A stretch of 64,000 nt of DNA from Fulvivirga sp. (GCA_028280565.1 JANQLQ010000198.1:21617-85616), one strand, 5' to 3'. Counted from the first letter of the stretch, positions 53,363-62,810 are shown. Notes: generated from the sequence alone by a model not told the origin. Program-made: numbers and translations.

Positions 53363-53742
53363 GACTATTTTGATAGGGTTAAGTAATTGATATTGAGGCT
53401 TGTAGTTTCAAGCCTAGTGCCAGCGAGTTGTAAAGGATGGGTGATCCACATCCTGTTCTAAATCCATCCAAAACCCATACTTAACAACGTCATTCCCTTG
53501 CAGCCTGTGCGTTGGGCTAGGCATGATAAGGAATCTGCGAAGTCGTGAAACGAAAATTCAGTACACAAAAAAAAGGTTCACGTTCAACGACACAGCAGAT
53601 TCCTGCTCTCACGCACCGCTCACCCTGCAAGGCCGACAGGAATGATGATAAAGAGGTTTTTTCGTTTTTGATGAGGTTACCCAATGGGCTCATTTTTCGT
53701 TAAATCCCTGCCTATCAAATAATTGAACTTGAAAAAGTAGAG
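53363..53742. repeat. E1 composite palindromic repeat (copy 2, flanks inverted)
   Basis: 380 bp that starts right after a CTAG (53359-53362). Its left flank (AGTTTCAAGCCTAGTGCCAG and following) matches the reverse complement of the right flank of copy 1, and its right flank the reverse complement of copy 1's left flank. The central module (53489-53646, 158 bp, TTGCAGCCTGTGCGTTGGGC onward) is in the same orientation as in copy 1. The tandem duplication of copy 1 is missing. No coding function. Confidence 0.8.
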
Positions 53743-53927
53743 CCAATGTTCAGTTGAGTGCAATTGGCAGGTCAGCTATTTTTACCAATCCCGTTCTTAA
53801 ATTCGGAAGTTGCAATGGGTAACCCTGTAATTTTTTGCCTACTGCCCTTTGCCTATTGCCGACTGATCAATGCTTCGAACATAGCTCATCCCGTGTCCAA
53901 TTCATTTGAGGCTTAACACGACACTAG
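53743..53927. repeat. R-family hairpin element, copy R4
   Basis: About 185 bp ending GAGGCTTAACACGACACTAG. The left terminus is degraded (CCAATGTTCAGTTGAG). Contains the clearest heptad run: TTGCCTA CTGCCCT TTGCCTA TTGCCGA CTGATCA in register. Abuts E1 copy 2 exactly as R1 and R2 abut copy 1. Confidence 0.8.
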
Positions 53928-53960
53928 GAACCTAGCGCAACTTATCGTTTCCTCCCTCCT

Positions 53961-54128
53961 TTACCGGCTTTTATCCTCCAGCGCTTTTAACCTTTTCTCA
54001 ATCTCCAGTAGTTTGTGGATGATGATAATGTGCGTCTTTTTGGCATCTATTCCTACAACACTTTCAGCGCTCGCAATCATTTTTTCAATTTCTTCGAATG
54101 CCTCTTTCGGTACAATTTCTTCGTTCAT
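53961..54128 (-). CDS. Small 55-residue protein coupled to the SulP transporter gene
   Basis: Begins MNEEIVPKEAFEEIEKMIAS and ends RLKALEDKSR. Highly charged and helical; the last ~25 residues (HKLLEIEKRLKALED) have heptad spacing and probably form a coiled coil. No signal peptide or membrane segment. Its ATG overlaps the stop of the SulP gene (ATGA, 54125-54128), a sign of translational coupling, so it is likely made with the transporter and may bind its cytoplasmic STAS region. I know no family for it. Confidence 0.6.
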   Translation of the reverse strand: MNEEIVPKEAFEEIEKMIASAESVVGIDAKKTHIIIIHKLLEIEKRLKALEDKSR

Positions 54129-55888
54129 GGTTGGCTTACTTTTATTTCGGTATATTGACGTACAGCTTCAAATTTCGGACATTCTAAAAACAATTGGGCC
54201 GGGCAGCTTTGACAAATTGCGGGGGCCAGTGCGGGAAAGATCTTACTCACCGCTTCTTCTTTATTGGCAAAAATGAACTCCCGACCAATTTCATCCCAAT
54301 ACCCCCCTTTTTGCAGGTACTCCCTAGACCTGAGCTTAAAGCCCGAGAAGTAGATCTGTTTGCCATTTTTTCGCCACCGATTTACCTCGGACACCAGGAA
54401 TTCTGCCCCGGAAGTATCGATCAAGTTAATGTTATTAGCCACTAACAGGAGGTGCTTCTCTTTACGATGGTACAACTCGTTCATTCTTTCGCTTACGGAT
54501 TCTATTGCTCCAAAAAATAAAGACCCTTCAACCCGGTAGATCATTAACTGTGGGCACGTGATCAAATCATACTTCTTAACATTTAGGAACATACGTTTCC
54601 GGCTGGAGTTGGATACCGGTGATAATTCCACAAATCGAGGTTTAGAAGTTTGATTCAAATAAAATATTAAAGAGAATATCACGCCGAGGTAAATGGCATA
54701 TTGTAATTCCAGTACCAAAGTAGCTGCAAAGGTGATGGATAATACCGTGGTTTCGCGCCTGCCGGTACGGATGATCTTTCGTATATGATGGAAATCAATT
54801 AGGTTAAAAGCGACCAACAAAATGATGCCGCTCATAGCAGGGATAGGGAGATAAGAGGTTAATGGGGATACGAACAAAACAATGATCACTAGCAAAAGCC
54901 CGGTAAAGATCGATGATAGGGGGGTGGTTGCACCTGCTTCGTAGTTTACCCCGGATCGTGTAAAGGAACCCGAACCGGCGTAGCAACAGGAAAAGCTGCC
55001 TATTATGTTGGCCAAGCCCTGCCCAATGAACTCCTGGTTACCATTAATGCGTTGCCCAGATTTGGTTGCTATGGATCTTGCAATGGCTACGGCACCTATC
55101 AGTCCGAGTAGGGCAATGGCAAATGCATTAGGAAATAGATCCTGCCAAAGGCGTATATCCAACATGGGTATACTTAGACCAGGCAGCCCTGTAGGTAATT
55201 GCCCTAAGGTGGCGATACCATGATCCTCTCCTAGCAAATAGGCAATTATGCTACCCAATACCATGGCTATTGCCAGGTTGGGCGCCAGCTTGTAGATCTT
55301 TTTGACTACGATGGCTGAAATCAACGTAGATACACCTACGAGTAACACATAAAGATTAGTAGCTTCGATATTGTAGAAGAGCTCACGCCAAGTATCAAGG
55401 AATGAACTCCCGTTGGTTATGGGAATACCAAATAGGTACTTTAACTGGTTTGTAGCGATTAAAATGGCTACACCCGAGGTAAAGCCGATCACCACCGTGT
55501 GTGAAACAAAGTTTACCAGTGCCCCGAGTCGTGCCAGTCCAAAGACCAACTGTAGGATACCCACCATCAATGTGACGGTGAGCGCAATTTTTACAAATTC
55601 CGGGGTCATCGGTTCCGCGTACTGGCTCACGGCAGAGAACACAACAATGGAAAGGGGGATGGTAGGCCCCGTGATCATATGCCGGCTCGAACCGAAAAGA
55701 CCGGCAACGATCGGCAATACGATAGCGGTGTACAACCCATAGATAGGAGGCATTCCTGCAATCATAGCAAAAGCTACACCCTGTGGTAGCGCCATAACTG
55801 CTACGGTGGCCCCTGCACCAAGATCATGGGCTAATGTTTTCGGGGTAACATCACCTACCCACCCAAGGAAAGGGAAAAACTTGTGCAT
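54125..55888 (-). CDS. SulP-family anion transporter with STAS domain and cysteine-containing tail
   Basis: 587 residues. About 11-14 transmembrane helices (residues ~20-420), including ALPQGVAFAMIAGMPPIYGLYTAI and YAGSGSFTRSGVNYEAGATTPLS, the SulP family core. A cytoplasmic STAS domain (about 455-560) carries NLIDTSGAEFLVSEV. Substrate may be sulfate, bicarbonate or another anion; the sequence does not decide. The last ~35 residues hold three cysteines, C-QSC-PAQLFLEC, an unusual addition that could bind metal or sense redox. Followed by the overlapping 55-residue gene. No promoter with a good consensus seen upstream. Confidence 0.92.
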   Translation of the reverse strand: MHKFFPFLGWVGDVTPKTLAHDLGAGATVAVMALPQGVAFAMIAGMPPIYGLYTAIVLPIVAGLFGSSRHMITGPTIPLSIVVFSAVSQYAEPMTPEFVKIALTVTLMVGILQLVFGLARLGALVNFVSHTVVIGFTSGVAILIATNQLKYLFGIPITNGSSFLDTWRELFYNIEATNLYVLLVGVSTLISAIVVKKIYKLAPNLAIAMVLGSIIAYLLGEDHGIATLGQLPTGLPGLSIPMLDIRLWQDLFPNAFAIALLGLIGAVAIARSIATKSGQRINGNQEFIGQGLANIIGSFSCCYAGSGSFTRSGVNYEAGATTPLSSIFTGLLLVIIVLFVSPLTSYLPIPAMSGIILLVAFNLIDFHHIRKIIRTGRRETTVLSITFAATLVLELQYAIYLGVIFSLIFYLNQTSKPRFVELSPVSNSSRKRMFLNVKKYDLITCPQLMIYRVEGSLFFGAIESVSERMNELYHRKEKHLLLVANNINLIDTSGAEFLVSEVNRWRKNGKQIYFSGFKLRSREYLQKGGYWDEIGREFIFANKEEAVSKIFPALAPAICQSCPAQLFLECPKFEAVRQYTEIKVSQP

Positions 55889-56047
55889 TGGGCTCTTATG
55901 GTTACAAAAATTAAGTACACTGTATCTGCATTGGATTTACGCAACGGATCTCGGTCTTTTATAAACATCGCCGGATTTATCGGCATCTACAACTACTATA
56001 TTATGACTGGTGGATCTTTTACCTGTTAGTGAAATCAAGCGATCTTT
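55889..56047. other. Divergent spacer between SulP and GT2 genes
   Basis: Contains the unrecognised minus-strand control region for SulP. No gene, palindrome or RNA seen. Confidence 0.4.
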
Positions 56048-56079
56048 TTGTATATATATCGCCGCACACTGTAGTTTTG
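56048..56079 (+). promoter_or_regulatory. Promoter of the GT2 gene
   Basis: TTG (56048-56050), 21-base spacer, TAGTTTTG (56072-56079). The leader is over 100 bases and ends with a good Shine-Dalgarno AAGGAG (56183-56188) 6 bases before the ATG, which is rare in this genome. Confidence 0.55.
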
Positions 56080-56194
56080 TTTTGACCAAGGTTGTAACCC
56101 GGCGCCCGGTACCTCATTTACCGATCATAGCTTGAGTTGTTGGTTTTTTGCAGTTGGGTGCATGGGGCCAGGGCGATCGCACAAGGAGTAATGT

Positions 56195-57208
56195 ATGACT
56201 GACCATCCGTTAGTATCAATCATCATGGCCGCTAAGGATACAGAACCGTATCTTCCCGGCTGCTTGGATTCCATACTTCACCAGGCCTATCAGAACTGGG
56301 AGTTGATTGCGGTCAACGATCATTCGAGTGATCGAACCCCGGAAATTTTACAGCAGTATGCAGGTAAAGACCCTAGGATACGTGTCTTCCATAGTGATCG
56401 CCCTAAGCTGATCCCAACGCTCCAAGTGGGCTACCAGCACAGCGAGGGGATGTTGATCAACCGCATGGACTCTGACGATCGTATGCCTCAGTATAAATTG
56501 AAAGCTCTTGTCGATGAATGGATGAAACATGGAAAGGGCACCATCATAGCCGGGGGTACAGAACATTTTGTGGAAAAGGGGACAGTGGGTGACGGCTTCT
56601 TACGGTATGAACGCTGGCTGAACCAGGTAGTAGCTCATAGTACTCACTACGAAGAGATCTACCAAGAATGTGTTATTCCATCCCATTGCTGGATCATACA
56701 CCGGGATGATTTCGATAAGGTGGGCGCTTTTGATCCGGAGGTTTATCCCGAGGATTATGACCTATGCTTTCGTTTCTACAAGGCAGGTATCCCTGTGGTG
56801 GGTATCAACCGTATCTTACATTATTGGCGGGATCGCTCCGATCGTATCTCCCGGACTTGGGAGGAGTATAAAGATAATCGCTACTTCGATTTGAAACTGC
56901 GCTACTTTTACGAACTGGATAGAGATCGTAGCCGGCCGCTCGTGCTTTGGGGAGCCGGGCGGAATGGGAAAGACATGGCAAAAGCTTTGCAAGCTTATCA
57001 TGACCCCTTCCATTGGGTGTGTGACAACGAAAATAAGCTTGGCAAAGATATTTATGGTGTTAAAATGCAGCATTGTAATGACATACCCGGCTTCGAAAAT
57101 CCACAGATCATAGTGGTGGTGACTTCACCTGCGGACAAAGAAAGTATCCGTATACAGCTTGCGAGCTGGGGAAAACGACCCGTGGAGGATTTTTGGTTTT
57201 TTGCCTAG
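56195..57208 (+). CDS. Family 2 glycosyltransferase with C-terminal Rossmann-like domain
   Basis: 337 residues. GT-A catalytic domain (about 1-225): VSIIMAAKDTEPYLPGCLDSIL at the start, NDHSSDRTPEIL, the metal-binding DxD-type RMDSDDRMP, and EDYDLCFRF. The last ~100 residues (RPLVLWGAGRNGKDMAKALQ and IIVVVTSPADKESIRIQL) look like a small nucleotide-binding Rossmann-like unit seen on some glycosyltransferases and sugar-modifying enzymes. Transfers a sugar from a nucleotide-sugar donor to an unknown acceptor, probably for a glycan of the cell surface. It stands alone, not in a polysaccharide cluster. The start is set by the upstream AAGGAG; an ATG at 56191 is out of frame. Confidence 0.88.
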   Translation: MTDHPLVSIIMAAKDTEPYLPGCLDSILHQAYQNWELIAVNDHSSDRTPEILQQYAGKDPRIRVFHSDRPKLIPTLQVGYQHSEGMLINRMDSDDRMPQYKLKALVDEWMKHGKGTIIAGGTEHFVEKGTVGDGFLRYERWLNQVVAHSTHYEEIYQECVIPSHCWIIHRDDFDKVGAFDPEVYPEDYDLCFRFYKAGIPVVGINRILHYWRDRSDRISRTWEEYKDNRYFDLKLRYFYELDRDRSRPLVLWGAGRNGKDMAKALQAYHDPFHWVCDNENKLGKDIYGVKMQHCNDIPGFENPQIIVVVTSPADKESIRIQLASWGKRPVEDFWFFA

Positions 57209-57211
57209 TGA

Positions 57212-57394
57212 CTAGTGTCGTGTCACATTTCAATTGACGTTCAATCTATTTTTTCGGTCTCGTTCCCAAAGTCGGCAGTCGGCAGTAAACAGTAGGCAAA
57301 CTATGGGGTTGCTGATCGTTTATTGTCGATTGGGAATTTTAAGAAGGGGACGAAAAAAAAGGTTGTCCATCCCTCAAACTTAACTGGACACCAG
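57212..57394. repeat. R-family hairpin element, copy R5 (divergent)
   Basis: About 183 bp immediately after the GT2 stop, from CTAGTGTCGTG to GGACACCAG. Both arms are of the TTGACGTTCAATCTATTTTTTCGG type. Heptads AGTCGGC AGTCGGC AGTAAAC AGTAGGC at about 57278-57305. Lies between convergent genes. Confidence 0.7.
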
Positions 57395-57456
57395 GTCACC
57401 AAGGGATTTCCAGGTTTTTAGCTGTCTTAACAACTGGGTACAGTAAACAACCCGTT

Positions 57457-59754
57457 CTAATTTTTCTTCTTAAAGATCGAACCAATTTTTTCGAAAAAGC
57501 CCTTCTTCTCTTCTCCAAACTCTTTCTTTTTCACTTTTTCTTTTTTCTTGATTCCAAGTAGGTCTTGTATGAAGGTTTTATCTTCTTTGGAATTGACACA
57601 ATCGAGCCTTCTTTCCAGGGCACGAGGCAGTGGGTCAAATTGGGCCCGGCTTATGGATGCTAATTCTTTGTCGGCACTTATCTTTTGAAAGATACCTGCA
57701 AAGATCGGTAAAGCCATATTGGCGCCTGAACCCAAATTAGTCGTTCTGAACCGTACACGCGGGTCATCGGCACCTACCCAAACGCCCACTACTAGCTGGG
57801 GATTATATCCAATAAACCAACCATCGGCGTTAGACTGCGTGGTACCGGTTTTACCAGCGAGTGGATTTTTAAGCCCATATTTCCAGCGAATTCGTGACGC
57901 GGTGCCGGCGTCTACAACCTCGCGTAGCATCGCATTGATCATAGCTGCCGTACCTTCTTCCATAACTTCTACGGGCTCTTCCGGGGTAAATTCTGCCAAG
58001 ATGTTTCCGTCTTTGTCCGTGATTTTAGTGATTATCCGGGGGGTAATACGGCTGCCGCCATTAGCAAAAGCGGCGTAGGCTTGTGTCATTTCCAGTAAAG
58101 ATATCGATGGGGTGCCTAGTGCTATCGAGGGCACTTCCGGTAGGTCGGAGTTTACACCCAGCCGGCGGGCTAGGGAAATTGTTTCCATAAGCCCAGCTTC
58201 TTCCAGTACTTTTACAGTTACGGTATTCACGGATTGGGCTAATGCCCCTTTAAAGGAATACTTTAGTACATTTTCCTTAGTATCAGCATTGTCGGGTGTC
58301 CAGCCTTCCAGGTTAGTGTATACCGTGCGGGAAGCGGATACATGTTTGCACGGATCAAACCCATTCTCCAGCGCTGCCGCGTAAACAAAAGGCTTGAAGG
58401 TAGACCCTACTTGGCGTTTGGTAGATTTGTTCACATGGTCATATTGAAAATAGTTATGATCAATGCCCCCTACCCAGGCCTTAACGTCGCCATTACGCGG
58501 ATCCAGCGCTATAATACCAGTTTGCAAGAGTTGAAGGTAATACTCCAGCGAATCGAGTGATGATATCTCCTTTTCTATGTCACCCTCCCATGAAAATAGG
58601 CGGGTGAGGTGGGTTTTACCGAGCTCATCTTTGATCTCTGCTGCCGATAGTCCTTGTTTTTTCAATTGCTGGTAACCCGGATCCCGATTGAGCGCACTTT
58701 CCAAAATGGCCGGGTCATTGTCCCAAGGCTTTGTATTCTTCCAGTGATTATCAAAAACCGCTTGCAGCTCACGCATATGTTTTTTCATGGCCTCTTCCGT
58801 ATAGCGCTGGAGCCTTGCGTCCAAAGTAGTGGATACTTTGAGCCCATCAGTGTAAATATTGTAATGGCTGCCGTCCGGTTTGGGGTTAACCTTGATCCAT
58901 GACTGTAATTCTTTCCGTACCCTTTCTTTAAAATAAGCCGCGAGTTGTTTGCGTTCCTTCGTATCCCGGTAGTCCAGGTTTAAGGGTAATGCTTTGGTAA
59001 GTTCGAGTTGCTCGTCGTCGATATACCCGTATTTATTCATCTGTGCTAAGACTACATTCCGTCTTCCGAGCGATCTTTCGGGGAAAAGGCGGGGATTGTA
59101 GCTATAGTTAGCTTTCAGCATCCCGACCAGTACGGCGGCTTCTTCTAATTTAAGTTTTTGGGCCGGTGTGTTGAAAAACCTTTTTGACGCGGTTTCAATG
59201 CCATAAACATTATCTCCAAAGGGCACTGTATTCAAGTAAAGTGCCAGGATCTCTTCTTTGGTATACACCTTTTCTAATCTTCGGGCGACCAGGGATTCTT
59301 TTACCTTCACCACGGGTATCGTCCATATCCCGTATTCTTCCCGGGGGAATATGTTTTTGGCTAATTGCTGGCTGATGGTGCTGCCTCCACCTCCGCGCCG
59401 GTCTTGCAGGATCACCGTTCTGATCAGTACACGCACCAAGCTGCGGACATCGATACCCTTATGACTATAAAACCGGGCATCTTCCGTGGCTACCAAGGCA
59501 TCTAACACATGTTTTGATATTTCATCAAAGCTTATCCCGGTCCTTTCCTGGATATAAAACCTGCCAATTAACTTATCATCTGCACTGTACACCTCCGTGG
59601 CAAGGTGGTTTTGAATGTTTTTTAGCTGTTCTTGAGAAGGGATCTCGCCAAAAAGACCTTGCGCTACCAGCAGGATAAAACCCAATCCCAGGCATGTAAG
59701 GATTATGAATAGTTTGAAGAGAAATTTACCTGCTTTTTTGAACATAGCTTGCAT
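57457..59754 (-). CDS. Bifunctional penicillin-binding protein 1A-type (transglycosylase/transpeptidase)
   Basis: 765 residues. One N-terminal membrane anchor (about 10-32). GT51 glycosyltransferase domain with the catalytic glutamate E91 (VATEDARFYSHKGID), GGGSTISQQLAKN (about 122-134) and ALYLNTVPFGDNVYG. Transpeptidase domain with S451-TF-K454 (VGSTFKPF), S508-V-N510 (AQSVNTVTV) and K635-T-G637 (AGKTGTTQSNADGW). Polymerises and crosslinks peptidoglycan in the periplasm. The C-terminus is a Lys-rich tail (KKKEKVKKKEFGEEKK). Full-length and apparently active. Confidence 0.95.
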   Translation of the reverse strand: MQAMFKKAGKFLFKLFIILTCLGLGFILLVAQGLFGEIPSQEQLKNIQNHLATEVYSADDKLIGRFYIQERTGISFDEISKHVLDALVATEDARFYSHKGIDVRSLVRVLIRTVILQDRRGGGGSTISQQLAKNIFPREEYGIWTIPVVKVKESLVARRLEKVYTKEEILALYLNTVPFGDNVYGIETASKRFFNTPAQKLKLEEAAVLVGMLKANYSYNPRLFPERSLGRRNVVLAQMNKYGYIDDEQLELTKALPLNLDYRDTKERKQLAAYFKERVRKELQSWIKVNPKPDGSHYNIYTDGLKVSTTLDARLQRYTEEAMKKHMRELQAVFDNHWKNTKPWDNDPAILESALNRDPGYQQLKKQGLSAAEIKDELGKTHLTRLFSWEGDIEKEISSLDSLEYYLQLLQTGIIALDPRNGDVKAWVGGIDHNYFQYDHVNKSTKRQVGSTFKPFVYAAALENGFDPCKHVSASRTVYTNLEGWTPDNADTKENVLKYSFKGALAQSVNTVTVKVLEEAGLMETISLARRLGVNSDLPEVPSIALGTPSISLLEMTQAYAAFANGGSRITPRIITKITDKDGNILAEFTPEEPVEVMEEGTAAMINAMLREVVDAGTASRIRWKYGLKNPLAGKTGTTQSNADGWFIGYNPQLVVGVWVGADDPRVRFRTTNLGSGANMALPIFAGIFQKISADKELASISRAQFDPLPRALERRLDCVNSKEDKTFIQDLLGIKKKEKVKKKEFGEEKKGFFEKIGSIFKKKN

Positions 59755-60079
59755 TTACCTGCTAAGTAACGCTAAAAATTGAAAGAAGGCTATGCGCAGA
59801 TCGAGTAATTTTTTTTAGCTTTTGTCACTTTTTTACTCGTTTGTGACCAGTTGTATGGGGCGTTGAGCAAGGTGGCCTCACAGGTTGGGATTGTTTTATT
59901 CCACCACGTTTAAGCAATGCCTCTAATTAGTATTAGACGGGGCTTTAATAATGGTTTGATCGATATGTGTAAAGAGCCTTGGTCACTATCGGTGGATCAT
60001 CCAGGGTGGATCAAAGGCAAATTTTAGTCTTACAGGCTGTTTGTCTAGTTTTAGCCAGTTGAGAAACTAGTATTTGAAC
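59755..60079. other. Non-coding spacer upstream of the PBP gene
   Basis: Contains the unidentified minus-strand promoter of the penicillin-binding protein gene. No gene or repeat recognised. Confidence 0.4.
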
Positions 60080-60117
60080 AAAAAAATATCCCCGGAACAA
60101 CCTTGGCCCCGGGGATA
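60080..60117 (-). terminator. Rho-independent terminator of the 60231-61451 gene
   Basis: Read on the minus strand, TATCCCCGG and CCGGGGATA (60109-60117 and 60087-60095) form a 9-bp stem, followed by TTTTTT (60081-60086). It lies about 115 bases beyond the stop codon. Confidence 0.8.
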
Positions 60118-60230
60118 CTCTCGTGTCTATAGTTGGCTTTAATTGATACTAAGTAACGCCTTACTCGTTAAATTTGAAATGTGTACCAGGCGTTCAGCCG
60201 ATATGCCCGATGAAGGGTCGATAATACCGA

Positions 60231-61451
60231 TCAGTCATTTTTGAATTGTTCGTCAAGACTTCCTAGTTTTTCTAGGTCGGCCACAATCTCCTTATCCAGG
60301 GGAGTATCTTTGATCACGTTGTAATTGTCCCAAAAATCTTTGTTATAGGCCTCATCTTGGTATTGCAGCCCATACCTTTTCATTTTTTTCGTACTGCTGA
60401 TCCTTTCTGCCGTGTGAGGATACACTTTGTTGATCAATAGCTCCTGGTGCATCTCTGTTTCAAAATTTAGATCATTCGTTTTTGCATCGTACCAGTTGAA
60501 TTGCGAGACGACTTTAATATAATTCAAGTACATCTTATCCTCGTACTGTTTGAAACCTATTACCTTGGTGTCGGAGATATAACGGCTTACGGAGCCTACT
60601 TTCTTTTTAAGGGTGTTGTCCGGGTAAATGATTTGGTACTCCATTCGTATGATTGAATACGACTCTTGGTCGATGTACATTTTCAACGTATACAGGTCTG
60701 TATTTAAATAGACGGCATATATTTTATAGCCATTGTAATAGGAATTGTTCAACCGCTCAAATTGGTCAAAAAAAGAATCTTCCCCGGGAAAAGTGCGGTA
60801 CTTGATGTTATTGTGTAGTAAGAGATCTTCTAACAAGTTATGCTGGTCAAAGTACCGGCTAAACTTGTGTGTTTCATAGCTCAAGCTTTTACGGACCTCC
60901 ATCAGGGCTACTTTTTCTCTTAAACGATCTTTCTTGCGCGGTTCACCGTAATCTTCATCATAGATCTTTACTGCCGCCTCTAGTAAGGAAAAGTAGGTGC
61001 CCCCCAGTTTTTTAAGATCGCGATAGAAACCATCCATAAGGTAAGGTTTCATCGGGTAGTTTTTTTCTATACGGGAGAGAGCTATGCGTACGATCTCCCC
61101 GCCGTTCAGTGAGTCAGTGATCACTACCTCATCCAGTACCTGCACTGCCTTTTCTAGCTTTAGGATAACGGTGTCCCTTCCAATGAAGTTAGCCAGTGGG
61201 GCTTCATAGTTTTTATAGCCCAGCATACTGATCTTTAAGTATTCATTTTTGCATTCCTCGGGCACATGGAAGTCGAACTCTCCCATAGCATTAGAGACGG
61301 TACTTATGGGTTTGCCCTTTATCCCGATAGAGGCAAATACCAAAGGTTCTCCTGTTTCACTGTCCTCTAAAAGACCTGAGACGGTGAAAAAGGATTGTGC
61401 GTAAGAAAATATAGGCAATATGATCACTAGAGCCAATACTACTAGCCGCAT
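60231..61451 (-). CDS. Carboxypeptidase-regulatory-like domain protein, secreted
   Basis: 406 residues with a signal peptide (to about ILPIFSYAQS). Residues ~22-110 form a CarboxypepD_reg-like beta-sandwich (VSGLLEDSETGEPLVFASIGIKG ... VVITDS), the same type of domain as at the N-terminus of SusC proteins but here without a receptor barrel. The rest (about 115-406) has no named family that I recognise; it contains many aromatic and charged residues (EIVRIALSRIEKNYPMKPYLMDGFYRD). This arrangement is common in Bacteroidota envelope proteins of unknown function. Divergent from the LytS-type kinase; ends at a strong terminator. Confidence 0.8.
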   Translation of the reverse strand: MRLVVLALVIILPIFSYAQSFFTVSGLLEDSETGEPLVFASIGIKGKPISTVSNAMGEFDFHVPEECKNEYLKISMLGYKNYEAPLANFIGRDTVILKLEKAVQVLDEVVITDSLNGGEIVRIALSRIEKNYPMKPYLMDGFYRDLKKLGGTYFSLLEAAVKIYDEDYGEPRKKDRLREKVALMEVRKSLSYETHKFSRYFDQHNLLEDLLLHNNIKYRTFPGEDSFFDQFERLNNSYYNGYKIYAVYLNTDLYTLKMYIDQESYSIIRMEYQIIYPDNTLKKKVGSVSRYISDTKVIGFKQYEDKMYLNYIKVVSQFNWYDAKTNDLNFETEMHQELLINKVYPHTAERISSTKKMKRYGLQYQDEAYNKDFWDNYNVIKDTPLDKEIVADLEKLGSLDEQFKND

Positions 61452-61673
61452 ATAGTTGGTTTTTGTTCGATCGAATGTTCCGTAACTTCAAAGATGTGAA
61501 CCTTGTATTCAATTGTCAACTTTGGCTCTCACCTTTCATCGACATAACGTCATCGATGCAAGTTTTTTCTTGTTATTTCAAATTTTTGATCCTATCTAAG
61601 GGCCAATAACGCACGGCATATTCGATATTTACACCGGTTTATACTGAAATGTTTAATTTAGTAAACAAAAATC

Positions 61674-62810
61674 TTGCGAATTATTGAGCGCATACCGAAG
61701 ATCTGGAAGACAACATACCTCATCATATGCTCATGGTATGCGCTGAATTACGTTGTAAGTTCTATCATTGAATATAGTGTAGATCAGCCTTTTACACTCG
61801 TCTTATGGAATGGTTTTTACATGCTCGAGGCGGTGTGTATATTTATCCTGCTTACGTTTATCTATACGAATTGGCTATTTCAATTTAAAATACCATACCA
61901 GATCCTAGGCCATATTGGCGGGCTTATCGTTCACTTTTTAGGTATAAGTTACCTTCGCTATTATTTTGATTATTATTTAGATGGGCTGGTCTTTTTCGAT
62001 GACTGGAAAGAATACATGCTCGACTTGCTGAGCTGGGATGCCATGAGGTTTTATGATCAATACATCATTACCGTTGCTGTATATTACATAATACGCTATT
62101 TCCAATATGTGCAATACAAAGAACAAGAGAAAAGTTACCTAGCCTTGAAGAATAAAGAAATGCAGATCTCGTTGTTGAAATCGCAGATCAACCCGCATTT
62201 TTTATTTAATACATTGAATTCCATTAGTACGCTGGTAGGGACTAACAAAGTAGAGGCTAGGAAAGTGATCACACAGTTATCAGATGTTTTTCGTTATGCA
62301 TTGGACTCACACGAGGGAGGTAAGGTAAGACTCCTGCATGAATTGAACTTTATAGAAAATTACATTAAGATCCAGCAAGTGCGGTTTGGCGAAAGACTTC
62401 GTTACGAGGTAGATGTAGACCCGGAATGCTGGAGCCTGGATATCCCTCCCATGATCTTGCAACCCTTGATCGAAAACTCTGTTAAATACGGTATCGGACC
62501 GAAAGATGAGGGGGGGACGATCCAATTGATCGTAAAAAAAGTAGCGAACGGGGTTTATTTCGAGGTGACAGATGATGGGTTAGGGCTTAATGCCAAAAAG
62601 GTGCTGGACGGAAAATTGAAAGGTACCGGGGTAGGTTTGAAAAATTCAGACAAACGGCTGAAAAGCATTTACGGCAAAACCGCGGGGCTGAACATCAAGG
62701 CCAAATTGGACGGTTATACCGTAAGTTTCACGATCCCTACCAATGAGAAAGAGGTTTATGAAGAAACGTTAAAGCAAGAATTATCAATACAACAACTAGA
62801 GCAAAACTAA
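61674..62810 (+). CDS. LytS/YehU-type sensor histidine kinase
   Basis: 378 residues. About four transmembrane helices (residues ~12-145), then a short coiled coil (EQEKSYLALKNKEMQISLLKSQ) and the LytS-type kinase domain with the phospho-acceptor histidine in INPHFLFNTLNSI, followed by an ATPase domain with PLIENSVKYGI (N box) and DDGLGL and GTGVGLKNSDKRL (G boxes). The start appears to be TTG at 61674, since a nearby ATG at 61649 is out of frame and ends quickly. It is followed 51 bases later by its LytTR response regulator. Confidence 0.9.
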   Translation: MRIIERIPKIWKTTYLIICSWYALNYVVSSIIEYSVDQPFTLVLWNGFYMLEAVCIFILLTFIYTNWLFQFKIPYQILGHIGGLIVHFLGISYLRYYFDYYLDGLVFFDDWKEYMLDLLSWDAMRFYDQYIITVAVYYIIRYFQYVQYKEQEKSYLALKNKEMQISLLKSQINPHFLFNTLNSISTLVGTNKVEARKVITQLSDVFRYALDSHEGGKVRLLHELNFIENYIKIQQVRFGERLRYEVDVDPECWSLDIPPMILQPLIENSVKYGIGPKDEGGTIQLIVKKVANGVYFEVTDDGLGLNAKKVLDGKLKGTGVGLKNSDKRLKSIYGKTAGLNIKAKLDGYTVSFTIPTNEKEVYEETLKQELSIQQLEQN

